From NCBI GenBank assembly GCA_027064085.1, contig JAMOQH010000051.1, forward strand, positions 1 through 16,112: a stretch of DNA of 16,112 nt, in the 5' to 3' direction. The position numbers and the translations under genes are program-made. Shown here one piece after another: positions 7,621 through 14,617 of the stretch. The notes beneath the pieces were generated by a model that saw only the letters and a program-made list of their open reading frames with translations, made no database searches and was not told where the DNA came from. Source of the DNA: a bacterium. Its GTDB lineage: Bacteria > UBP6 > JAFGXH01. Each line of letters begins with the position of its first letter. Position 1 is the stretch's first letter.

Positions 7621-8406
7621 ATGTTCAAAGGTTTTATGTTTGTTTTGCTAGCATTTAGTGTTGTTTCTTTGTTGGCCACAGATAATATACAAAATTTTTC
7701 TTATGGAAAAGTTAATTGGAGTAAAAAAACAATAATTGTAACTGGTAGTGGGGCACCGAATTTAAAAACTAAATCTCCATCAAAAGCTAGATTAACTGCA
7801 GAAAGGGCAGCAAAATTAGATGCTTATCGTAATGCATTGGAAGTTGTAAAGGGGTTAAAAATAAAATCAACTTTAACTATTGAAAATGCTATGAAGGGGG
7901 ATAAGACAATTGCGGTACAAGTTCAAGGTATGATTAGAGGTGGTAAAGAGAAAGGTAAAAAATATTATGATGATGGTGGTGTTGATATTATTTTAGAAAT
8001 TCCTCTATCAGGAATTTTACCAGTAAAAAAATATTTATCTAAAGATGCAAAGCAACCTGTATCAGGAAAAGAGAAAAGATATACATCTCTTGTGATTAAT
8101 TTATTAAATTTTAAATATAATAAAGTTTTACAGCCTACAATTAAAAATGAATCTAATAAATTAATTTATTCAATTGATACAGTTAATAAAGATATTGCAA
8201 AAGGAGTAATTGTAAGATATTTTAAAAATATTGATGATGCTAAAAAATTAGTTGGTGAAAATCCATTGGTTATAAATGCAAAATCTTTATCAAAAAAGGA
8301 TAAATCTACTGTAATTATTTCAGATATTGATTCAGAAAAATTTATTAATGGTAAAATTAATTTAGATTTTTTGAAAACAGGTAATGTAATTTTTATAACT
8401 AAATAG
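7621..8406 (+). CDS. Exported LPP20-like protein
   Basis: This 261-aa protein starts at an ATG with a strong AGGAGG. Residues 1-19 form a signal peptide with probable cleavage near LLA|TDN; there is no lipobox cysteine, so it should be periplasmic or secreted rather than lipidated. Residues about 36-136 match the LPP20 pattern: a strand leading to TGSGAPN (41-47), a helix ARLTAERAAKLDAYRNALE (56-74) with the RAAxxDAYRNxxE signature, VVKGLKI, then GMIRGGK (103-109) and an EIPLSGIL strand (126-133). The rest (about 150-261) is a separate lysine-rich beta region with no recognised family. LPP20 domains occur in outer-membrane and flagellar-associated lipoproteins such as FlgP, but no flagellar gene is near. 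It is the first gene of an operon with a FlgT-like and a FecR-domain gene. Confidence 0.8.
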   Translation: MFKGFMFVLLAFSVVSLLATDNIQNFSYGKVNWSKKTIIVTGSGAPNLKTKSPSKARLTAERAAKLDAYRNALEVVKGLKIKSTLTIENAMKGDKTIAVQVQGMIRGGKEKGKKYYDDGGVDIILEIPLSGILPVKKYLSKDAKQPVSGKEKRYTSLVINLLNFKYNKVLQPTIKNESNKLIYSIDTVNKDIAKGVIVRYFKNIDDAKKLVGENPLVINAKSLSKKDKSTVIISDIDSEKFINGKINLDFLKTGNVIFITK

Positions 8407-8413
8407 GGGGGGG
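8406..8413 (+). promoter_or_regulatory. Poly-G (8) ribosome binding site between first two genes of the envelope operon
   Basis: Eight consecutive G residues start at the last base of the upstream TAG stop and end 1 nt before the next ATG (8415). Together with the preceding A this forms the only Shine-Dalgarno-like sequence for the FlgT-like gene. In such AT-rich DNA a G8 run is exceptional. Slippage would change the spacing and so could tune translation of the second gene. Confidence 0.6.
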
Positions 8414-8414
8414 A

Positions 8415-9614
8415 ATGAATAAGTTATTTTTAATATTAGTATTTTTTATTTCAATTTCATCGTTTGCTAAAAATTCTGAAGTTATAACAGTAAAAGGTGA
8501 AGCTGCAATTATGAATAATGATAAGCTTTCTGCAAAAGATAGAGCTTTAGATGATGCAAAAAGAAAAGCAGTTGAACAGGTAACTGGAGTTATTGTTTCT
8601 TCAGAATCTTTAACTCAGAACTTTGAACTTTTAAGCGATAAAATATATAGTAAGGCTAAAGGATATATTAGTAAATATAATGTAGTTAAAGAAGGTGTTG
8701 ATGCTAAAGATAGTGGGGTCTATTTTGTAGAAATTAAAGCAACTGTTTCAAAAAATAAGCTTGAAAAAGATATTTCTGCAGTAACATTATTATATAAATC
8801 TTTAGGGAAACCTAAATTTTTATTAATGATTGCAGAACAAAATTTTGGACAAAAAACAGCAAATGGTTGGTGGAGTAATATAAAAACAACTACAAATTCA
8901 GTTGAAACTGTTATTATTGATAAATTGAGTAAAAAAGGATTTAAGTTTGTAGATGGAAAAACATTACAAAATAAATTAAAAAAGTATTCTCAATTTAAAA
9001 ATATAGATGCCGTTACTGCAAAAGATATTGTTGCAATTAATACACTTCATGATGCTGATTATGTTGTTTATGGTAGTGTTATTGTAAGTGTAAAAAATGG
9101 TCTTGCAAAAACAAAAAGTGGTTTTGCGATAGGAACATTAAAAATAGTTAAATCAAGTAATGGAGCTATTGTTGGAACAATAGAACTTAAAGATAGAAAT
9201 AATAGAGATGGTAATCCTGATAATTTTCGTGGAGAGGCTGTAAACAGACCAGATGAAATTATTGCTTCTGAGGATGCATTTAGTGCTTTCGGAAGAAGAG
9301 CTGCAAAACAATTGTTAAAAAAGGTTTTATCTCACTGGTTAGAACAGGCAAATTCAGTAAGAGAAATTTCTATTAAAATCAAGGGGTTAAAATACAAAAA
9401 ATATAAAAAACTGAAAGCTCATTTGCTTGATATAAGAGGTGTAAAATCTGTTGAAAATTTTAAAATGCAACATAAGATAGCTTCAATGAGAGTTAGTTAT
9501 AAAGGAAGAAGTAATCAATTATTAGATATTCTTACTGAAAAACCTCTTAAAGGATTAAAATTAGAATTAGAAACAATTAATGACAATGAAATAATTTTTT
9601 CTGTGGAGAAATAA
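8415..9614 (+). CDS. Exported FlgT-like protein
   Basis: This 399-aa protein carries a signal peptide (1-18, SSFA|KNSE). Residues about 22-115 match the FlgT N-terminal pattern: ITVKGEAAI (24-32), helix RALDDAKRKAVEQVTGVIV (43-61), then YISKYNVVKEG (84-94) and VEIKATVSK (105-113). Residues about 134-310 look like a TolB/CsgG-type middle domain (FLLMIAEQNFG, SVETVIIDKLSKKGFKFVD, DADYVVYGSVIV). Residues about 315-397 form a basic alpha/beta region, possibly ferredoxin-like, with RGVKSVENF. In vibrios FlgT builds the flagellar H-ring, but the window has no flagellar gene, so I assign domain similarity, not function. It lies 8 nt after the LPP20-like gene and 1 nt before the FecR gene, so co-translation of all three is likely. 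Confidence 0.78.
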   Translation: MNKLFLILVFFISISSFAKNSEVITVKGEAAIMNNDKLSAKDRALDDAKRKAVEQVTGVIVSSESLTQNFELLSDKIYSKAKGYISKYNVVKEGVDAKDSGVYFVEIKATVSKNKLEKDISAVTLLYKSLGKPKFLLMIAEQNFGQKTANGWWSNIKTTTNSVETVIIDKLSKKGFKFVDGKTLQNKLKKYSQFKNIDAVTAKDIVAINTLHDADYVVYGSVIVSVKNGLAKTKSGFAIGTLKIVKSSNGAIVGTIELKDRNNRDGNPDNFRGEAVNRPDEIIASEDAFSAFGRRAAKQLLKKVLSHWLEQANSVREISIKIKGLKYKKYKKLKAHLLDIRGVKSVENFKMQHKIASMRVSYKGRSNQLLDILTEKPLKGLKLELETINDNEIIFSVEK

Positions 9615-9615
9615 T

Positions 9616-10362
9616 ATGATGAAATATAAAAAAATATATATTGCTTTTATATTTTTAATGTCTCTGGTTGTAACATTTTCTATTTCAAGTAAAGGTATAA
9701 AAGCATCAGGAAAAATACTTAAAGTTGATGGTAAATATGCTTTTATTAAGTATGGCAAGAAATGGAAGAGATTAAAGCCTAATTATAAAATATATAATGG
9801 AAGTCAGATTAAAACAGGTAGTAAAACAAGAATTATAATTCAGTTTAGTGATAAATCAGAATTAAGAATTGCTCAAAAATCTAAAATAAAGATAGAAAAG
9901 GCTTTTGTTAAAACACCTGAAAATAGAGAGATTTCAGCTAGATTAATACTTGGTAAATTATGGGCAAAAGTATCTAAATCTAAAAATAAAAATAAAAATT
10001 TTACAATAAAAACGAGTAATGCAACTGCAGGAGTAAGAGGAACAAGCTTTAGTGTTTCTTTTAATGATGATAAATCTTCAATTGTTAGCCTTTATACGGG
10101 TATTGTTGATGTAGAATCAAAAATAAAAAAAGATAAACACAAAAGAGATATGAAAAATTATGACAAAAGAAAAAGAAAAGAGGTGAGTGGTCCTAAAGAG
10201 GTGAGCTTAGATAAATGGAATAAAATAGTCCTTAAGCAAATGCAAAGAGTTGTTGTTGCAGAAAATGGAGAGATGAATACTTTTGATATGAATCCAGTTG
10301 AAGAGCAAAAAGATGAATGGATAGCTTGGAATTCTAAATTAGATAAGTCCCTAGAAAAATAG
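9616..10362 (+). CDS. Exported FecR-domain protein
   Basis: This 248-aa protein starts at the first of two adjacent ATG codons; GGAG (9605-9608) fits either. Residues about 1-24 are a basic and hydrophobic signal peptide or anchor. A FecR domain spans about 50-170: IYNGSQIKTGSKTRIIIQF (59-77), ELRIAQKSKI (82-91), ARLILGKLWAKV (108-119) and the hallmark TSNATAGVRGTSFSV (133-147). A very basic segment follows (about 169-190, KKDKHKRDMK...), then an acidic C-terminal tail. Unlike the classic FecR regulator there is no TonB receptor or sigma factor beside it. FecR domains of this free-standing exported form occur widely in envelope proteins, and a structural or ligand-binding role in the periplasm is inferred. 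It is the last gene of the operon and converges on the coiled-coil gene at 10388. Confidence 0.85.
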   Translation: MMKYKKIYIAFIFLMSLVVTFSISSKGIKASGKILKVDGKYAFIKYGKKWKRLKPNYKIYNGSQIKTGSKTRIIIQFSDKSELRIAQKSKIKIEKAFVKTPENREISARLILGKLWAKVSKSKNKNKNFTIKTSNATAGVRGTSFSVSFNDDKSSIVSLYTGIVDVESKIKKDKHKRDMKNYDKRKRKEVSGPKEVSLDKWNKIVLKQMQRVVVAENGEMNTFDMNPVEEQKDEWIAWNSKLDKSLEK

Positions 10363-10387
10363 TACAAATTTTATATATCTCTTACTT

Positions 10388-12046
10388 TTAAAAAGACTCA
10401 AAATCATCTAAATCTATATCGATGTTTTTAGTAATTCTTTCGTTGTATCCAATTAATTCTTGTATTTTCATTTCATATTCTTCTATTTCTTTTTTATAAT
10501 CTTGATTTATATCAATAACTTCTTTATTTTTATTTTTTAATTTATTATATTTTTTTTGAAGATTATCATATAGTTCTTTATGGTAAGTAGAGTTTATCTT
10601 TTTGTTATTTTCATTTAATTCTTGCTTTAAGTTTAATAATAATAAATCTTTGTTTTTAAGTTCATCTTCTAATATAGCGATTCTGTTTTCATGTTCTCTA
10701 ATTATTAAATTCTTTTTATTTAATAATTCTTCTTTTAAAGTATTCTCTTTTCTGAATTCATCAATTTTGAGTTTTAGTTTTTGTATTAAAACACCTTTTT
10801 CATCTAGTAAAGATAAGTTTTTTATATTCTTTTCTCCAAGTTTTTCTATTTTTTTACTTAAATTCTCAAAATCATTACTTATTTTTTTATTTTTTTCTAA
10901 TAATTGTAATAATTTTCTTTCATTTTCTTTTTTTATTTTTTTTAATGTGTTTGTAAATTCTATATCTTTTTTAGATTCAAAGTCTTTTAATTGAATTTCA
11001 AGTTCTTTTACTATTGTAATTAATTCTTTATTCTTTTCATTAACTTCGTCTATATCAAATTTTAAGTGTGAAATTTCAGAGACATATAGATTATTTTGTT
11101 CTATTAAATCATTGTTTTCCTCATATAGTTTCTCTATTTTATCTAAGTTTTTAGATGATTTCTGTATAATTATTCTCAGAGAATCTCTTTTGGCATTACT
11201 TTTATTTTCTTGTATTTCTCTATTTAATTTTACATAATTATTAATTAAATCTATATTCGTTTTAACTAATTTATCTAGGTTATTGATTTCGCCTAAACTA
11301 GAGATATCTTCTTTTGTATTAAATAATTTAATTAAAAAATGAATATAATTTTCATATTTAATTAACTTTATATTATTCTTCTTTATTATATCTTGATTTT
11401 TTAATACTTTTATTGAAAGATCATTAATTACAGATTTTATAAATTTTTGTTTCTGTAGTAATATGTTTTCTCTATTTTTAAATTTAATAAATTTATTTTT
11501 AATTAATTCTCGCTTTTTTGTTTCTTTAATGTATTTATTTTTTTCAATAAAATTTTTTTCTAAATAAGTATTTAAATAACTCATTGACAGTAAACTAGAA
11601 TGGTTTATTTTTAATTGTTCAAAATTATTTGCAATAATTAAGTTGATTGAGTTGGAATTACTTAAAGAAAATTCAACTAGATCTTTACTTTCTTGTGGAA
11701 TAATTTCTAGGTTTATATTAAAAGTACTTATATTAATAAATTTAAAATATTTTGATAATTCATGTGATAATTGAGCTGTTTTATTAGTAAAAAAATATAA
11801 AATACTATTATCATTTAACAATTTAAGTAACTCTAATGGAAAATAATTGAGTTCTTCTAATATAATTGTATTATATTTTTTGTTAGTTAAAATTAAATTG
11901 TTATCAGTAGCAATATCTTTTTGTTCAAAGAGTCTTTCTTTTGTATTAAAAAAGTCATATTCTTTTTCTTTTACTACTTGTAATAATGGGTATTCAATTT
12001 TTTTGTACAAAATATTATATTTTATCTTTTTTATTAATTTATTCAT
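10388..12046 (-). CDS. Large coiled-coil protein with N-terminal alpha/beta domain
   Basis: This 552-aa protein has no signal peptide or membrane segment and is probably cytoplasmic. Residues about 1-165 are globular, alternating strands and helices (NTIILEELNYFPLELLKLL at 59-77, NSILYFFTN at 80-88, KYFKFINIS at 99-107). The order resembles the second half of a Rossmann-like methyltransferase fold, but I see no glycine-rich SAM motif, so any relation would be degenerate. Residues about 165-540 are long Lys/Glu/Asn/Leu-rich coiled coil with few breaks. The end is a short acidic, aromatic tail (DIDLDDFESF, 543-552) that might be a docking peptide. Its ATG overlaps the previous stop by 8 nt (ATGAATAA) and lacks a good ribosome binding site. 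It is the last gene of the STAS/HATPase operon. A scaffold role is a guess. Confidence 0.8.
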   Translation of the reverse strand: MNKLIKKIKYNILYKKIEYPLLQVVKEKEYDFFNTKERLFEQKDIATDNNLILTNKKYNTIILEELNYFPLELLKLLNDNSILYFFTNKTAQLSHELSKYFKFINISTFNINLEIIPQESKDLVEFSLSNSNSINLIIANNFEQLKINHSSLLSMSYLNTYLEKNFIEKNKYIKETKKRELIKNKFIKFKNRENILLQKQKFIKSVINDLSIKVLKNQDIIKKNNIKLIKYENYIHFLIKLFNTKEDISSLGEINNLDKLVKTNIDLINNYVKLNREIQENKSNAKRDSLRIIIQKSSKNLDKIEKLYEENNDLIEQNNLYVSEISHLKFDIDEVNEKNKELITIVKELEIQLKDFESKKDIEFTNTLKKIKKENERKLLQLLEKNKKISNDFENLSKKIEKLGEKNIKNLSLLDEKGVLIQKLKLKIDEFRKENTLKEELLNKKNLIIREHENRIAILEDELKNKDLLLLNLKQELNENNKKINSTYHKELYDNLQKKYNKLKNKNKEVIDINQDYKKEIEEYEMKIQELIGYNERITKNIDIDLDDFESF

Positions 12047-13025
12047 TTTTTATTAAAATCTCTATACTGTCACTCAAACCTTTTTTTATATCTAATAATT
12101 CAACTTTGTATTTTTTACTTTTCTTTTTAGGGTATATAATAATTCCATTTTTAATTATTTGCATTTGTAATACTTTATTATTAGAAATGCTCCATTTTAG
12201 TTTTTTATTTGTTGAATCATTTTTTAAAATAATTCCTTTTGTTTTAAAAGTATAAAAATCAATGTTTATTTTATCTACACTATTATTTTTATATAAGATA
12301 TTGAAATTTGTTGGCAGAGTACCATCTTTATTCAATTTAATTACTTCAATAATATCCATATATTTTCCTATCTTGGCATAAATGGAACACTTCTGCTCAT
12401 TTTTAAAAAAAGTAAAAGAAAACCTGCTGCTATCTTTTATTTTTAATTTACCACATGAAGAAGTTAATTTAATGCTATTATTTTTAAAGTAATTGCCGTT
12501 TTCATCTATGGCCATTGCTTTTAGTAATACAAAATTATCATTTGGTGGAATTATTATTTTTTGACTATAAGTATTTTCATTTTGTAAAATTTTAACTCCA
12601 AGTAAAACTGGTTCTTTTTTTATTTTAGGTTTATCAATTTTTTTTACTTCATAATACGAAAGGATTACATCATTATTTGAATCTTTCTTTATTGGAATTA
12701 TCTTAAAATCTTCTTTTAATTTTTTTAATAAATTATTTTTCTTTTCAATCGTTTCTTGTTTATCAAGTTTATATTCAATAACTGCTACCCATTTATTTAA
12801 GGGGGCTTTTACTAATTTTAGTGGTTTCTTACATGAGTTACAAGCATCTATGTCTGAAAATTTTCCAGAAGTAAAGTTATAAGATTTTAGTTCATAGTCA
12901 ATATTATAGTCAAATCTACTACCATTTTGAACACTTACAACATTTTTAACATAATATAAATTTATATCAGCATATAATAAAATACTGAATAAAAAACTAA
13001 TCATATATATTAGTAAATTCTTCAT
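12039..13025 (-). CDS. Exported protein with Ig-like region and CxxC motif
   Basis: This 328-aa protein begins at the ATG at 13025, supported by AGAGGA 6 nt upstream and a proper basic n-region. An alternative ATG at 13004 would give an 8-nt overlap like the other junctions but a poorer signal peptide. Residues 1-19 are the signal peptide (SILLYA|DINL). Residues 62-65 form a CNSC motif, which could be a disulfide or metal site. Residues about 140-230 look like a bacterial Ig-like beta domain (AIDENGNYFKNNSIKLTS at 172-189), with Cys191 and Cys213 placed to pair. The C-terminal third is another beta-rich region. I recognise no named family. The gene overlaps its upstream neighbour by 29 nt and its downstream neighbour by 8 nt. 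Confidence 0.75.
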   Translation of the reverse strand: MKNLLIYMISFLFSILLYADINLYYVKNVVSVQNGSRFDYNIDYELKSYNFTSGKFSDIDACNSCKKPLKLVKAPLNKWVAVIEYKLDKQETIEKKNNLLKKLKEDFKIIPIKKDSNNDVILSYYEVKKIDKPKIKKEPVLLGVKILQNENTYSQKIIIPPNDNFVLLKAMAIDENGNYFKNNSIKLTSSCGKLKIKDSSRFSFTFFKNEQKCSIYAKIGKYMDIIEVIKLNKDGTLPTNFNILYKNNSVDKINIDFYTFKTKGIILKNDSTNKKLKWSISNNKVLQMQIIKNGIIIYPKKKSKKYKVELLDIKKGLSDSIEILIKNE

Positions 13026-13539
13026 CTAATTCCTCTAATTTTGCTTTTGCGTTTTTATATTCTTCTAAAATATTATTATATTTTTTAGATAATTTATTAT
13101 ATTTTTCTTTTAATTCATTTAATTTAGGAATATCTTTAGTGTCTTCAGACATATTTGCAATAATTTTAATTTTAGACATTAAGTTTTCATTTTCTTTAAT
13201 AATTATTTCTCTTTCTAATTTTAATGCAGTGGTATTATTTGTATTCTTTTCTACAACATTTGAAATTTCTTCTTTTAAAGCATTTTTTTCTTGTTTTTTC
13301 TTTTCAATAGATGCTTTTAATTCTTTATCTTCGGGATTACTCTCATATAGAATTGACAATTCTTCTATTTCTTTGTTTTTATTTTCAATAATGGATGACA
13401 AATATAACAAATATGATTTGACCTTTTCTTCACTAACTTGCTTTTGCTTTATTAAAATATCTTTTTTATAATTTATATATATATATATATTTATTAAAAA
13501 GATTGTTAAAAAAAATAAGCCTATAATTAATTTATCCAT
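12997..13539 (-). CDS. Single-pass membrane coiled-coil protein
   Basis: This 180-aa protein has one N-terminal membrane segment (about 4-23, LIIGLFFLTIFLINIYIYIN) followed by about 150 residues of Lys/Glu-rich coiled coil (about 30-175). The layout is that of a signal-anchored protein; the side holding the coil cannot be read with confidence, though the positive residues after the segment (YKKD) favour the coil inside. The membrane segment is partly encoded by a (TA)8 run. The ATG overlaps the HATPase stop as ATGGATAA. It sits between a cytoplasmic regulator pair and an exported protein, so a linking role across the membrane is plausible but inferred. No family recognised. Confidence 0.75.
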   Translation of the reverse strand: MDKLIIGLFFLTIFLINIYIYINYKKDILIKQKQVSEEKVKSYLLYLSSIIENKNKEIEELSILYESNPEDKELKASIEKKKQEKNALKEEISNVVEKNTNNTTALKLEREIIIKENENLMSKIKIIANMSEDTKDIPKLNELKEKYNKLSKKYNNILEEYKNAKAKLEELDEEFTNIYD

Positions 13540-14068
13540 TTATATATTTCTCTATAATTATTTCATTTCCTTTTTTATTCCAATAAATTTTATCTGAATG
13601 GATTTTTATTAATTTTATACCTCTTCCGTAAGTTTTATAATTATCTATCTTTAAATCAGAATATTTAAAACCATTTCCCTCATCTTTAATCATTAATATA
13701 ATTTTATCATTTTTGAAAATAATTTCTAAATAAACTTTTTTAGTATTATAATCTATACTTTTTTGTCTTTCTATAACCAAACGATTAAACTCGTCAAAAC
13801 CATTATCGTTTTCTTTGATTTTAGAGTTTATATTGAATATTCCATGATAAAAAGAATTTAAAATACTTTCTTTTAGAATAATTTCAAGACTATACTGAAA
13901 CTCAGAAGAATAGTTAGTAAATAACTTTTTAATTAAAAACAAAGTAAAACAATCAATTTCATTAAGGTTAAATATTTTAGAATTAAATTCTAATTTAATT
14001 GAGTTTTCTGCTTCTTCAGTTATTAATTTATTGAAAATAATAAACTTTTTTTCACAATCTTTAATCAT
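13532..14068 (-). CDS. RsbW-like ATP-binding protein (HATPase_c, anti-sigma kinase type)
   Basis: This 178-aa protein has the GHKL ATPase motifs of anti-sigma-factor kinases: N box LEIILKESILNSFYHG (61-76) with Asn71 expected to hold Mg, G1 box MIKDEGNGF (126-134), and G2 region TYGRGIKLIKIHSDKI (146-161), then a final strand GNEIIIEKY. There is no His phosphoacceptor domain or membrane segment, so it is not a sensor kinase. The family phosphorylates a Ser on a partner STAS protein or binds a sigma factor or other target. Its STAS partner is encoded immediately upstream with an 8-nt overlap (ATGATTAA). A charged insert between N and G1 boxes (about 80-110) is longer than in compact RsbW proteins. 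No sigma factor gene is in the operon, so the output may be another protein, possibly one of the coiled-coil neighbours. Confidence 0.85.
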   Translation of the reverse strand: MIKDCEKKFIIFNKLITEEAENSIKLEFNSKIFNLNEIDCFTLFLIKKLFTNYSSEFQYSLEIILKESILNSFYHGIFNINSKIKENDNGFDEFNRLVIERQKSIDYNTKKVYLEIIFKNDKIILMIKDEGNGFKYSDLKIDNYKTYGRGIKLIKIHSDKIYWNKKGNEIIIEKYING

Positions 14069-14399
14069 ATTTTATACTATCAGTAGCATCTTTTAAATTG
14101 TCATAAAAATCAAATAATCTTTCCAACCCCATAATCTCAAGAGTTTCATATGTTTTAGAATTTAATGCAACTAATTTCAACTTAAAATCATTTTGTAAAG
14201 ATAATTTGTAAATTCTAAATAAGTATCCAATTGTTGCAGAATCAATCATAAGAACATTTTCAAAATTTAAAATAATTGTTTTGGGATTATCGGCCAATAG
14301 ATTGTTTAGTATTTTTTGGAAATCAGATAAATTTGGAGATGTCATATATGTATCCAAGATTATTGATTCTACTCCTTTAGAGATATTTTGATGTTTCAT
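14061..14399 (-). CDS. STAS-domain anti-sigma factor antagonist (SpoIIAA/RsbV-like)
   Basis: The start is placed at the ATG at 14399, because AGGGAG (14410-14405) lies 5 nt upstream; a TTG ten codons earlier (14429) has no such support. The product is 112 aa, the usual length of single-domain STAS antagonists. The core strand and helix read TIILNFENVLMIDSATIGYL (41-60), with Ser54 in DSATIG at the position of the phosphorylated Ser of SpoIIAA/RsbV. The C-terminal part (LKLVALNSKTYETLEIMGL, 74-92) also fits the family. It should be switched by phosphorylation by the HATPase encoded next. No PP2C phosphatase (SpoIIE/RsbU type) is in the window to reverse it. It is the first gene of the five-gene operon. 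Confidence 0.87.
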   Translation of the reverse strand: MKHQNISKGVESIILDTYMTSPNLSDFQKILNNLLADNPKTIILNFENVLMIDSATIGYLFRIYKLSLQNDFKLKLVALNSKTYETLEIMGLERLFDFYDNLKDATDSIKYD

Positions 14400-14429
14400 A
14401 TTTACTCCCTTAAAAACTTCACTTGCCAA

Positions 14430-14617
14430 TATTTATTTATTGTGAAGTTAGAATAACTTTTTAAGTTTATCATATAAGATTCTTTATTACAAATTTTTAG
14501 ATTTTTATTAACTCCATTTTAAAAACTATTTTTAAAAAATATGTTTTATTTATTGAATATGTTAAATTTCTAAGATATATTTTATTTATTTGGTAAATAA
14601 TTGGAGATAATTATATA
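14430..14617. other. Intergenic region between the surface-protein gene and the STAS operon
   Basis: This 188-bp gap is extremely AT-rich. Apart from the inverted repeat at 14445, it holds an AT-only hairpin with 9-bp arms (14517-14525 and 14529-14537, 3-nt loop) followed by A/T runs. It might end transcription of the upstream gene, but without GC pairs the stem is weak. No small gene or RNA is visible. Confidence 0.4.
14445..14459. promoter_or_regulatory. Perfect inverted repeat upstream of the STAS operon
   Basis: AAGTTA-GAA-TAACTT has two perfect 6-bp arms around 3 nt, 46 bp before the STAS start codon. It could be an operator, since the site falls where a promoter or leader of this operon would lie. 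I saw no convincing -35/-10 pair to anchor it, so the regulatory role is a guess. Confidence 0.35.

Noticed and set aside
7621-9614. Naming the two genes flgP and flgT
   Set aside because: Only domain-level similarity is visible and no flagellar gene occurs in the window, so a flagellar gene name would overstate the evidence.
9567-10367. Minus-strand frames of 63 and 69 residues over the FlgT-like/FecR genes
   Set aside because: Both are antisense to well-supported coding sequence with clear domain motifs and signal peptides.
10602-10994. Plus-strand Phe/Ser-rich frame of 130 residues
   Set aside because: Antisense of Lys/Glu/Asn coiled-coil codons always yields Phe/Ser/Leu-rich frames; no start signal. 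The same applies to the plus-strand frames at 1653-2027, 11847-12255 and 13139-13471.
14400-14440. Sigma54-type promoter (TTGGCA near 14430) for the STAS operon
   Set aside because: The TGGCA element is not followed by the TTGCA-type element at the required spacing (no GC at the -12 position).
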